In this document: piece by piece, positions 51,488 through 59,220 of the stretch
Numbering within the stretch: position 1 is the stretch's first letter
How the letters are laid out: each line of letters begins with the position of its first letter
NCBI RefSeq assembly: GCF_036867415.1
Contig: NZ_JBAJHU010000002.1
Span: 558,001-622,000 of the forward strand
DNA length: 64,000 nucleotides
Direction: 5' to 3'
Source: Rossellomorea sp036867415
GTDB lineage: Bacteria > Bacillota > Bacilli > Bacillales > Bacillaceae_B
Notes under the pieces: generated by a model
Databases searched by the model: none
Seen by the model: only the letters and a program-made list of their open reading frames with translations
Told to the model about the DNA's origin: nothing
Translations under genes and position numbers: made by a program

Positions 51488-51612
51488 AATAGAAAAGCGG
51501 AAGGGCTTTGCTCAGAGGCGTGTGGCATAAGCCAAACCGGCCGGGAAGGCGCTTTTTGCCTTCTTGGACGGTTTGGCTTATGACATGTGCCTCTAAGCCC
51601 TGGAGCTGGACA
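51488..51612. repeat. Repeat family B, copy 3, head-to-tail with copy 2
   Basis: Shares the joint GCTGGACAATAGAAAAGCGG with copy 2 and ends in the same joint, after which a third copy starts (AGAAAAGCGGAGGCGGC) but breaks off. The hairpin GGCATAAGCCAAACCG / CGGTTTGGCTTATG is perfect. Tandem copies with one shared joint suggest growth by recombination or insertion at the ends. Confidence 0.88.
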
Positions 51613-51644
51613 ATAGAAAAGCGGAGGCGGCTATTGAAAAACAC

Positions 51645-51677
51645 AAAAAAACCCCACCGCATTAGTGCAGTGAGGGA
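51645..51677 (-). terminator. Terminator of mntP
   Basis: CCCTCACTGC pairs with GCGGTGGGG around a short loop on the minus strand, followed by seven T residues. Confidence 0.82.
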
Positions 51678-51698
51678 CCAATCTTCCATTCTACCAAT

Positions 51699-52253
51699 CT
51701 ACAACGGCAGCAGCAGTTTGATTCCAAAGGCGAAGAGGATGCTGCCTCCGAGGGCTTCGCTGTAGGTGCCGAGTACGCCTTGAAATTTTCTTCCGAGCAA
51801 GAGGCCGATCCAGGTCAGGAGTGTGGCTGCCACCCCGAAACAGACGAGCGCCACCGCTGTCCTCGCTCCGAATATCCCGAGGGTCAGGCCCACTGAAAAG
51901 CTGTCCAGGCTTACACTAAGCGCAAATAACAGAAGACCGAATCCTACCGGGGAAATCAGCGATGTTTCTTCTTCTTTGAAACTGGACATAAACATCTGAA
52001 TGCCAAGTACAATCAGGAGGATGCCCCCGGCGTACGTAGCAAACGATCCGAACGTGTCGGATAAAAACTTTCCCGTGATCATCCCAAGGAGCGGCATCCA
52101 CACGTGAAAAATTCCGACCGTCAATCCTATGTAAAAAATCTGCTTCAGCCTGAGCTGGAACATCCCCATTCCGATCCCGATCGAAAAGGCATCCATCCCG
52201 AGAGCAAATGCCATTAACAGTAAGGTAATCAATTCCCCGATAAGCGTAGTCAT
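51699..52253 (-). CDS. mntP: Manganese efflux pump MntP
   Basis: A 184-residue protein of six helices in two repeats, each with a membrane aspartate: GMDAFSIGIG (D21) and SLDSFSVGLT. MntP exports excess manganese. It corresponds to ywlD of B. subtilis. Many mntP genes carry a yybP-ykoY manganese riboswitch; none is seen here, but a perfect hairpin lies directly against the ribosome site. Confidence 0.93.
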   Translation of the reverse strand: MTTLIGELITLLLMAFALGMDAFSIGIGMGMFQLRLKQIFYIGLTVGIFHVWMPLLGMITGKFLSDTFGSFATYAGGILLIVLGIQMFMSSFKEEETSLISPVGFGLLLFALSVSLDSFSVGLTLGIFGARTAVALVCFGVAATLLTWIGLLLGRKFQGVLGTYSEALGGSILFAFGIKLLLPL

Positions 52254-52268
52254 TCCTTTTCCTCCTCT

Positions 52269-52301
52269 GGACGTGCCTTCAAGACCAATTTATGCACGTC
52301 C
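52269..52301 (-). promoter_or_regulatory. Hairpin abutting the mntP ribosome site
   Basis: GGACGTGC, a 17-base loop and GCACGTCC; the 3' arm ends one base before AGAGGAGG. It might control access of the ribosome. It does not match the yybP-ykoY aptamer or an MntR site. Confidence 0.5.
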
Positions 52302-52376
52302 AATGAGAAATAGAATGAGAAATATGGACAGGATTATTTGCATTTCCGCTTCCCTAAAATAAATAACTTTTTAAAT

Positions 52377-52426
52377 AAAAAATACCTCTGCAAGGCGCCG
52401 TCCAGGGACACCAACAGAGGTATTTA
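52377..52426 (-). terminator. Terminator of ywlC
   Basis: AAATACCTCTG pairs perfectly with CAGAGGTATTT, with further GGACGG-type pairing inside, followed by TTTATTT. Confidence 0.85.
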
Positions 52427-52489
52427 TTTAAGAAAAACTTAGAGAACTGCTTATGCCGTATCGAACATTACCCGCTCGTTCTCCATCGA

Positions 52490-53530
52490 TCAAACCTTTA
52501 TCACTCGATATCCCGCAGCCTTCTGAAGCCGGTTCATAATCGCAAGTCCGACTCCTTCTTCGGGGAACATCTCGGAAAAGATGACATCCACTCCGCTGTT
52601 ATTAAATGCCCGAAGCGTATCATACAGCCCGTGGGCGACCGAATTCAAATCGTCTCTCCGGCCGACGGGTAGAACAACATCGGCCCGATAGTCATCCACA
52701 TATTCATCCGTGGTCAGCACACCGGCCTTCAGCCCTTCGCTTCTTTTTTCATCCACAAGCTTTTGCACGTCGGCACGCGTCCCATCGACCAGATAAACGG
52801 GTGCATCCGGTGCGTAATGTGTGTATTTCATCCCTGGTGACTTCGGCGCACCCTTCCCTTCTTTCAATGAAGGATCGACGCCCACTTCCCCTACGATTTC
52901 CTGAAGCTGCTCTTTCGTCACCCCGCCAGGCCGTAAAATGACCGGGACCGGTCCTGTACAATCGACAACGGTCGATTCCACGCCGACACCCGTTTCCCCG
53001 CCGTCCACAACGCCGATGATCCGGTCTTCCAGGTCATCGATCACGTGCTGGGCAGTCGTCGGACTCGGTTTCCCGGAACGATTCGCACTTGGCGCTGCAA
53101 TCGGCAGTCCCGACTCCTCAATAATCGCAAGCGCTACCGGATGGTCCGGCATTCGGATCGCGACGGTATCGAGTCCGGCAGTCACCTTTTCGGAAAGCAC
53201 CCCATCTTTTTTATGAAAAATAAGGGTCAACGGGCCCGGCCAGTAGGCAGAAATCAACTCAACTGCCGCTTCCGGAATCTCTTCGACCAACTCTTTTAAT
53301 TGATTTTTATTTGAAATGTGGACAATCAGTGGATTATCTGACGGCCTTCCCTTCGCTTTGAAAATTTTATCGACGGCTTCGTCACTTTTTGCGTTTGCTC
53401 CAAGTCCGTAAACCGTTTCAGTTGGAAAGGCAACGACTTCATTTTCCTGCAAAATCCGAGCTGCATCCACAATTTGTGGATAACTTTGTTTATTATCCAC
53501 ATTTTTTTCCACAATCCAACGCTTTATCAT
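52490..53530 (-). CDS. ywlC: L-threonylcarbamoyladenylate synthase (Sua5/YwlC)
   Basis: Makes threonylcarbamoyl-AMP for the t6A modification at position 37 of ANN-decoding tRNAs. The 346 residues have a YrdC domain (about 17-205) with VVAFPTETVYGLGANA, KAKGRPSDNPLIVHI and PSANRSGKPSPTTA, and the extra Sua5 C-terminal domain (about 235-346) after SPGMKYTHYAPDAPV. The first 20 codons carry two perfect DnaA boxes, part of a cluster that runs into ywlB. Confidence 0.95.
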   Translation of the reverse strand: MIKRWIVEKNVDNKQSYPQIVDAARILQENEVVAFPTETVYGLGANAKSDEAVDKIFKAKGRPSDNPLIVHISNKNQLKELVEEIPEAAVELISAYWPGPLTLIFHKKDGVLSEKVTAGLDTVAIRMPDHPVALAIIEESGLPIAAPSANRSGKPSPTTAQHVIDDLEDRIIGVVDGGETGVGVESTVVDCTGPVPVILRPGGVTKEQLQEIVGEVGVDPSLKEGKGAPKSPGMKYTHYAPDAPVYLVDGTRADVQKLVDEKRSEGLKAGVLTTDEYVDDYRADVVLPVGRRDDLNSVAHGLYDTLRAFNNSGVDVIFSEMFPEEGVGLAIMNRLQKAAGYRVIKV

Positions 53531-53928
53531 ACCATTCGTCCACCTTTTTCAATCAAGCATACATCTATTCACACAAATGTGGATAAACACTGAATTACCA
53601 GGTGTTCCACAATCATACCCATTTGAAAGTATAAAAGAAACAATTAAAATTCTCAAGTATTATCCACAAAACGTGTATAAACGCTCACCTCCTGTGGATA
53701 ACCCTGTGGACGAGTGTGAATAATTCTGAAAAAAGTGACTTTTCGACAAACACGTGGTTTTATAGAGTTTATTGTCGAATCTGGTCATAAAAATACCGGA
53801 CCATTTTGTTGAAAAGTGATCCGGTTCACGGAAGCCAGCACCTTGCCCTTCAATTTCAGTTTTGTCGAATTTTCGGGGATTCCTTACAATTGCAAGCTCA
53901 TCGTCAGCAGGTTATCCACTGTGGATAA
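53475..53928. promoter_or_regulatory. DnaA-box cluster, six perfect 9-mers
   Basis: TTATCCACA or its complement occurs perfectly at 53475-53483, 53493-53501, 53578-53586, 53660-53668, 53693-53701 and 53920-53928. One-mismatch boxes lie at 53715-53723 and 53912-53920. A chance count for one 454-base stretch is well below 0.01. Three TGTCGAA cores (Spo0A-box type; 53742, 53773, 53873) lie among them. B. subtilis has DnaA-box clusters outside oriC, one of them, as I recall, at ywlC; they tune DnaA supply. Confidence 0.9.
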
Positions 53929-54324
53929 CTGTTTGGCGTGGACGAAATCTTTCAGTTCATCCACAAACGTGTCGGGTTCCTGTTGAAAACCCAATACTTC
54001 AAAGAAATGTAATGATGCTCTTCGATTTGTAATCAAGTAAAGATTGGCTAGCTCTTTTTCTTTTGCCAGCTTAAAAATCTCCTGAAAGAGGGTGAAGATT
54101 TCTTCACTGTCAAACGCAGGGGTCACGACCAGCGAACGAAGAAGTCCGGTTCTGCCCCTCATCTCGATCCCGAGCGTCCCAATCAGATTCTGTTCCTCAT
54201 CCTCCACCACCAGAAAGCAGTCGATCGTGCTTTTTACACCTTCTGTACTCAGTCCAGCTTTCACGAGAAATCCTATCACCTTATAAATATCCTCATGTGT
54301 TGCCTGCCTGATCATCTTCGCCAT
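53884..54324 (-). CDS. ywlB: GNAT-family N-acetyltransferase YwlB
   Basis: A 146-residue single-domain acetyltransferase. Motif A is weak but visible (GLLRSLVVTPAFDSEEIFTLFQEIF), then NLYLITNRRASLHFFEVLGFQQ, the usual motif B with the acyl-CoA-side helix. Substrate unknown. It matches ywlB in position. Its last codons hold one perfect DnaA box. Confidence 0.87.
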   Translation of the reverse strand: MAKMIRQATHEDIYKVIGFLVKAGLSTEGVKSTIDCFLVVEDEEQNLIGTLGIEMRGRTGLLRSLVVTPAFDSEEIFTLFQEIFKLAKEKELANLYLITNRRASLHFFEVLGFQQEPDTFVDELKDFVHAKQLSTVDNLLTMSLQL

Positions 54325-54520
54325 TCTTTCTTCCTCCCTTTATCTAGCATCCTTACTTCTAATTTATGAGAGGGAGGAAAGATTAGAACTAGTTATTGAT
54401 AGATTTGTTTTTTTAGTAGAAAATCAGGGCAACTCTTTTCTTCTCAAGTGCCGCGTCATTCAGATCTAGTCCTATCTTTATTTCGAACACCTAATATATC
54501 GTGAAAAAAATTTTTAATCG

Positions 54521-54782
54521 CCGCTAATGATTTCCGTGCAAGACTTCGCTTTCCGCGGGTGACCCGTGAGCCTCCTCGTCGCTGCGCTCCTGCGGGATAG
54601 AAAAGCGGAGGGGCTTTGCACAGAGGCGGGTGGCATAAGGCGAATCGGCCAAGAAGGCGTTCTTTGCCTTCTTGGCCGATTCGACTTATGACATGTGCCT
54701 CTAAGCCCCGGAGCTGGACAGGTCTCACATTGGCCACTTCTCCCGCAGGAGTCTGCGTCTTGCACTCCAATCAACCGCTGGA
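54521..54782. repeat. Repeat family A, copy 3, split by a B element
   Basis: The left half (CCGCTAATGATTTCCGTGCA to CTCCTGCGGG) and the right half (GGTCTCAC to CAACCGCTGGA) of family A are both present, but 124 bases of family B stand between them. Outer A pairs remain able to fold. It lies in the 507-base gap between ywlB and spoIIR, which holds no gene. Confidence 0.92.
54597..54720. repeat. Repeat family B, copy 4, inside an A copy
   Basis: From ATAGAAAAGCGGAGGGGC to CCCCGGAGCTGGACA. Hairpin GGCATAAGGCGAATCGGCC / GGCCGATTCGACTTATG with AAGAAGGCG/TGCCTTCTT inside. It interrupts family A exactly within the run of G after CTGCG, which shows a precise insertion with both ends of B defined. 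Confidence 0.92.
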
Positions 54783-54831
54783 ACCGGTAAATAGCGATAA
54801 TCATACTCATCTCGTTAAGTAGCCTAACTCA

Positions 54832-55710
54832 TTAGTTAAACAAACCTTTTACCAGATCGACCACAAAGAACCTTACCTTCACTTCTTCCTGTTCGCCTTC
54901 TTCTGCAAAAACCTTTTCTTGGATAGGCTGCTTATCCGATGCCCTTTCTTCGTTCGTGTTGAGATCTTTCATTAGTTTGTTTTCTTTGACGGTGGTTGCT
55001 TGGGGTTTTGCTTGTTCAGTGTTTCCCTCAACAGCAACTTGCTCTTTTGCTGTATCAGTATTCACTTTGTCTTGCACTACTTCACTCTCAACTTCAGTCG
55101 CCAATTCATCAGAAGAGACATCTGCAGCCGCTACATCTTCCACATCCACTTCCGTCACTGTTTCACCGCTTGCTTCAACCGTGGTTTCAAAACCCGGGCT
55201 TCTTACCGCGTTTCCAGTTGAGAAATCCAGGAAGCACAATGGCGGGTACAGCACGCACCACCAATTCGCTCCTTGACCTTTTCCAAGGGTGATCAATACT
55301 GCTTCGTACTCACCTGCCGGATACAGGTACTGTCCGTAAAGCTTTGTGGGAAAGTCGACTTTGCCGAAGTCGATTTGCACGTTTTGATCCAAACCTTCTG
55401 ATGCCACCACTTCTTCCGCAATCTGCTGAAGCTCCGGAAGTCCCGCTTTAATGACGTTCTTCGCTTCTTCTTGTGATGTCAGGCTGCCGACCCATTCCGT
55501 AATTTCTTTATTCACTTCATCACGGACTAACCGTTTCACGTTCTGGTCCTTGTCCAAATCGCTGTTTGCCAGGATGCGGAGCCGGATTGCCTCCTCCGGG
55601 ATCACCATCGGTTCCTGAGCAATGCTTTCCTGTTTCGGAATATATAAACTTAAGATCGTCCCTAAAGTAAGAATCAGAATATACAATACTACCGTATGTT
55701 TTGTTTTCAT
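54832..55710 (-). CDS. spoIIR: Sporulation signalling protein SpoIIR with acidic insert
   Basis: SpoIIR is secreted by the forespore and triggers SpoIIGA to process pro-sigma-E. A signal/anchor helix (about 6-24), the conserved domain from IRLRILANSDLDKDQNVKRLVRDEV (42-66) to GANWWCVLYPPLCFLDFSTG (147-166), and the end VKVRFFVVDLVKGLF (278-291) are all family marks. Between them, residues 172-275 form an E/T/V/A-rich low-complexity insert, making 292 residues against 224 in B. subtilis. The reading frame is intact. Confidence 0.93.
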   Translation of the reverse strand: MKTKHTVVLYILILTLGTILSLYIPKQESIAQEPMVIPEEAIRLRILANSDLDKDQNVKRLVRDEVNKEITEWVGSLTSQEEAKNVIKAGLPELQQIAEEVVASEGLDQNVQIDFGKVDFPTKLYGQYLYPAGEYEAVLITLGKGQGANWWCVLYPPLCFLDFSTGNAVRSPGFETTVEASGETVTEVDVEDVAAADVSSDELATEVESEVVQDKVNTDTAKEQVAVEGNTEQAKPQATTVKENKLMKDLNTNEERASDKQPIQEKVFAEEGEQEEVKVRFFVVDLVKGLFN

Positions 55711-55835
55711 TTTCTCTCCACCTTCCCCTCAGTAAAACAGTTTGGACAAGGCGTGGGAATCTTAAACTAGTAAATTGATATTTTTTTGAATTTTGAAATG
55801 AGATTTACTTTCAGAAAAACTTATAGACCTGTATT

Positions 55836-55943
55836 GCCGTTTTTGATTTCCGTGTAAGACCTCGTTTTTCACAGAGGCAACCTTTCCCGCATTAGCATTA
55901 GCCTTAGCATTAGCCTTCGTCCTGCACTACAATCAACGCTGGA
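55836..55943. repeat. Repeat family A, copy 5, decayed
   Basis: Both ends are typical (TTTTGATTTCCGTGTAAGAC and CAATCAACGCTGGA), but the middle hairpin is lost and replaced by a short microrepeat of GCATTAGC. Confidence 0.75.
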
Positions 55944-56000
55944 ATCATTCTAACAAACTCATAAATAAAGTTGGTTAATCAACTACAAAAGGAGGATATT

Positions 56001-56140
56001 GATAATTATTATTTGCTTTCGATAATATAAAATCCAAGCTGAAAAATTTGATAATAAATTCATCTTTTTCAATAATAAATCTTTTGTTTTCGATAATAAA
56101 ATTAGACATTTCGATAATAACTATCCATGGTACGATAACT
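56001..56140. repeat. 21-bp-pitch iterated-word array (CGATAATAAA), seven units
   Basis: GATAAT or AATAAT words begin at 56001, 56021, 56050, 56071, 56092, 56113 and 56134: steps 20, 29, 21, 21, 21, 21. CGATAATAAA is the complement of TTTATTATCG in the array at 30830, so the same word is used in the opposite direction. The 574-base gap between spoIIR and prmC holds this, an A copy and the prmC terminator. Confidence 0.88.
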
Positions 56141-56239
56141 TGCTTTCTATTATTCTATGAAAACACGGTTAAAACACCTATTTTTCACTTATACCAGTTG
56201 TCCTTAAAAGATTTCATTAAAAAACATTTGAAATATCAC

Positions 56240-56272
56240 AAAAAAGACCCCTTTTTCATCAAAAAGGAGCCT
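56240..56272 (-). terminator. Terminator of prfA-prmC
   Basis: GGCTCCTTTTT pairs with AAAAAGGGGTC around GATG on the minus strand, followed by six T residues. Confidence 0.82.
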
Positions 56273-56284
56273 CCCAGCCAATTC

Positions 56285-57151
56285 CTATTTCATGCTGCAA
56301 AAAACCATCCGGTCCTTGCCGTTAATATCAAATACCACTTCCGTTTCGGCATCTGGAAATACAACCCGAAGCATGTCTGCGACAGTCTCGCCCTGGCCTG
56401 CCCCGACTTCGAACCCGATCAAAAATGTTTCGTTCATGACAGCCGGCAGCTCGTCCATAAACTGCCGATACAGATCATAACCGTCTTCACCTCCAAATAA
56501 AGCGAGCTGCGGTTCATGATCGACAACCACTTCCGACATTGTTACGCGGTCACCCAAAGGGATGTATGGCGGATTTGAAAGCATAATATCGAGCTTTACT
56601 CCCTTATCCACCAGTGGCTTCAGAAGATCTCCCTGGTAAAAAGCCACCTCCGCTCCTAGCCTCTGACTGTTTTCTTTTGCAACAGCGAGTGCTTCATCAG
56701 AGATATCCACCGCTATCATGTCAAGCGGCCAGTCCGGGCTTTCAAGCTTCAGCGTCACCGCAATCGCCCCGCTGCCGGTCCCGATATCAGCCGCGTTCAA
56801 AGATTGCCCTTTTGCAAACAGACTCTTCATCTTCTCAAGACCATAATAGATCAATTCTTCCGTTTCCGGTCTCGGGATCAGCACATGCTCATTCACCTTG
56901 AATAGGCGGCCGTAAAATTCTTCAAACCCGATGATATGCTGAATCGGCACGCCGTCCGCATGGTCCCGGATCCCTTTCTCAAACTCTTCCCATTTGCCGA
57001 GGGGGATCTCCATGCGCTGGTCAGCCAATAATTGTGACCTGGAAAGATTCAACACATGACGCAGATAGATTTCTCCTGCATTTTCATCCCGTTTATGTTC
57101 GTTTAAAAAAGAAGAAGCCCACTTCAGGGCTTCAAATACGGTCATGGTCAT
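56285..57151 (-). CDS. prmC: Peptide chain release factor glutamine methyltransferase
   Basis: Methylates the glutamine of the GGQ motif in release factors. The start is the ATG one base after the prfA stop (MTMTVFEALKWASSF); 288 residues. The AdoMet site is AADIGTGSGAIAVTL and the substrate motif is NPPYIP in DIMLSNPPYIPLGD, both typical of PrmC/HemK. It follows and modifies the product of prfA. Confidence 0.96.
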   Translation of the reverse strand: MTMTVFEALKWASSFLNEHKRDENAGEIYLRHVLNLSRSQLLADQRMEIPLGKWEEFEKGIRDHADGVPIQHIIGFEEFYGRLFKVNEHVLIPRPETEELIYYGLEKMKSLFAKGQSLNAADIGTGSGAIAVTLKLESPDWPLDMIAVDISDEALAVAKENSQRLGAEVAFYQGDLLKPLVDKGVKLDIMLSNPPYIPLGDRVTMSEVVVDHEPQLALFGGEDGYDLYRQFMDELPAVMNETFLIGFEVGAGQGETVADMLRVVFPDAETEVVFDINGKDRMVFCSMK

Positions 57152-57152
57152 G

Positions 57153-58226
57153 TTACATTTCTTCCATTCTTTCAAGAAGTTTGGATTGATCTTCGATGAT
57201 CAATGCATCGATGACGTCATCCATCTTTCCTTCAAGAATTTGATCAAGCTTTTGGATCGTCAGGCCGATACGGTGGTCGGTTACACGATTCTGCGGGAAG
57301 TTGTACGTACGGATTCGCTCGGAACGGTCACCGGTCCCGACGGCAGACTTACGGTTTGCATCGTATTCAGCCTGGACTTCACGCTGGAATTTATCGTATA
57401 CGCGGGCACGCAATACTTTCATCGCCTTTTCTTTGTTCTTGATCTGGGATTTTTCATCCTGACAGGAAACCACGACGCCGGTCGGCATGTGAGTCAAACG
57501 GACAGCCGACATCGTCGTATTGACCGATTGTCCTCCTGGGCCGCTGGATGCGAATGTATCGACGCGGATATCTTTTTCATGGATATCCACTTCCACTTCT
57601 TCCGCTTCCGGAAGGCATGCAACTGTTGCAGTCGACGTATGGATACGGCCGCCTGACTCGGTTTCAGGAACACGCTGAACGCGGTGTGCCCCGTTTTCGT
57701 ATTTCATCTTGGAATAGGCTCCGTTACCGGTGATCATAAAGATGATCTCTTTATAACCGCCGACGCCTGTAGACGTCGCTTCCATCACTTCGATTTTCCA
57801 GCCTTGGGTTTCCGCGTAACGGCTGTACATGCGGTACAGGTCGCCCGCGAATAGAGCGGCTTCGTCTCCGCCGGCTGCTCCGCGCACCTCCATGATGACG
57901 TTCTTGTCATCATTCGGGTCTTTCGGAATCAATAATATTTTCAATCGCTCTTCCAGTGCATCAATCTGCTCTTCAAGCTCGGATACTTCTTCTCTAACCA
58001 TCTCACGCATTTCAGCATCAAGCTTCTCATCCAGCATCGCCTTCGCATCTTTATGCTGCTCATTGATGTCTTTATATTCACGGTAAGCTTCTACCGTCGC
58101 TTGAATGTCTGACTGCTCTTTTGAATATTCTCTTAGCTTCTTTGGGTCATTCACAATTTCCGGATCACTCAACAGTTCATTTAACCTGTCATAACGATCT
58201 TCCACTGCTTGTAAACGATCGAACAC
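57153..58226 (-). CDS. prfA: Peptide chain release factor 1
   Basis: Releases the peptide at UAA and UAG. The 357 residues have the codon-reading tripeptide P187-E188-T189 (family PxT) in QRVPETESGGR and the catalytic GGQ at 231-233 in SSGPGGQSVNTTMSAVRLTH. It is the first gene of the prfA-prmC pair. Confidence 0.98.
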   Translation of the reverse strand: MFDRLQAVEDRYDRLNELLSDPEIVNDPKKLREYSKEQSDIQATVEAYREYKDINEQHKDAKAMLDEKLDAEMREMVREEVSELEEQIDALEERLKILLIPKDPNDDKNVIMEVRGAAGGDEAALFAGDLYRMYSRYAETQGWKIEVMEATSTGVGGYKEIIFMITGNGAYSKMKYENGAHRVQRVPETESGGRIHTSTATVACLPEAEEVEVDIHEKDIRVDTFASSGPGGQSVNTTMSAVRLTHMPTGVVVSCQDEKSQIKNKEKAMKVLRARVYDKFQREVQAEYDANRKSAVGTGDRSERIRTYNFPQNRVTDHRIGLTIQKLDQILEGKMDDVIDALIIEDQSKLLERMEEM

Positions 58227-58344
58227 AGCTATTCACCTCAATTTTAATCCATAACAGTCTAATTATATTATATGGCGGAGGTAAAAACAAGAAGGTTCAA
58301 TCGCAGTGGTGACCGAGTCCTATCAGCTATTCAGGTATGTAATA

Positions 58345-58382
58345 ATAAAAAGGCAAGCAGAATCCACTTCATCCACTCGCCT
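58345..58382 (-). terminator. Terminator of the YhcN-type lipoprotein gene
   Basis: AGGCGAG pairs with CTTGCCT, one G-T pair, around a longer loop, followed by TTTTATTATT. Confidence 0.75.
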
Positions 58383-58395
58383 GTTATTGATCATC

Positions 58396-58854
58396 TCATC
58401 GTTCTGTAATCTTTACATTCACATTGTAACGAGGCAGTGCCCGTTCAAGCTTTTTCTTTAATTTCGCTTCTTCTTTATCCGTCTGTTCAGCGGTCATTTC
58501 ATTCTTCGTATGGGCAGTCACCCACATCTGCTCCCCATTGATCCAGACCTCATCCGCTTTAAAATGGGAATACTCGTTCACAACCTCGCGCGCCTTATCT
58601 TCAAAAACGCCGATCGTCGTAGAAGTCGTACCCTCGCTGTTCGTCAGATTCGGCAGATTTGGATTCTGATTCATATTCTCTCCGCTTGTTACATTGTTCG
58701 GATCGTTATCCATATGAGGATTGCGGTTATCAATAAACCGAGTGCCGCCGTCATCATTATGCATTCCATACTCCGACTCCTGATTCACATTGCCGCAAGC
58801 CGCCGCGATCATGAATAGCACAGTAAAGAATAGTGCAAACATCATCCTTTTCAT
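58396..58854 (-). CDS. YhcN/YlaJ-family sporulation lipoprotein
   Basis: A 152-residue lipoprotein: signal peptide and lipobox AAACG (cysteine near 20), an N/D-rich low-complexity stretch (about 22-75), then a folded domain GVFEDKAREVVNEYSHFKADEVWINGEQMWV..ERALPRYNVNVKITE of the YhcN/YlaJ kind. Members are found in the spore and act in germination or coat. The ATG follows AGGAGGTG by eight bases; a TTG two codons upstream is too near the site. Confidence 0.82.
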   Translation of the reverse strand: MKRMMFALFFTVLFMIAAACGNVNQESEYGMHNDDGGTRFIDNRNPHMDNDPNNVTSGENMNQNPNLPNLTNSEGTTSTTIGVFEDKAREVVNEYSHFKADEVWINGEQMWVTAHTKNEMTAEQTDKEEAKLKKKLERALPRYNVNVKITER

Positions 58855-59017
58855 TGTCAAAACACCTCCTGATGTTACTTTTTCCTTCAGGAGAGTGGTT
58901 ATGCGAGGGGAATTTTGGCTTTTTAAGGGGATGGAATGGGTCTTTTCACTCGATTTGGATTTACGACAGTCGATATTTCAACTCATCAAATACGTTACAA
59001 GTAGCACGCTAATTATT

Positions 59018-59130
59018 CTTGCTGGTTTTCTCATTAATCTTGCCGGAATCAACTTATTCTTGCCAATCCAAGCCAATTCTAGCCGAAGTCACCAATATTT
59101 TTGCCAAAACCACATTTAATTTTGCCAAAT
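59018..59130. repeat. 20/21-bp-pitch iterated-word array (TTGCCRAA), six units
   Basis: TTGCCRA-type words align at 59020, 59041, 59061, 59081, 59102 and 59123: steps 21, 20, 20, 21, 21. Words read TGCTGGTT, TGCCGGAA, TGCCAATC, AGCCGAAG, TGCCAAAA, TGCCAAAT. A loose further copy ACCAAACC follows. It fills the gap between tdk and the lipoprotein gene; nothing else is seen there but terminators. Confidence 0.82.
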
Positions 59131-59181
59131 AACAAACATTACCAAACCGACACCCCCGCCATTACGGAAGAATTTCTCCGC

Positions 59182-59215
59182 AAAAAAGCCGCCATCCCAT
59201 CCGGATAGCGGCTTT
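59182..59215 (-). terminator. Terminator of tdk
   Basis: AAAGCCGC pairs with GCGGCTTT on the minus strand, followed by TTTTG. Confidence 0.9.
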
Positions 59216-59220
59216 CATAC

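Noticed and set aside
52254..52489. yybP-ykoY manganese riboswitch upstream of mntP
   Set aside because: The conserved aptamer blocks of this family are absent; only a simple hairpin and the ywlC terminator are there.
54456..54810. Minus-strand reading frames of about 100 codons
   Set aside because: They run through the nested A and B hairpin repeats, and similar translations appear at other copies; they are repeat DNA and not genes.
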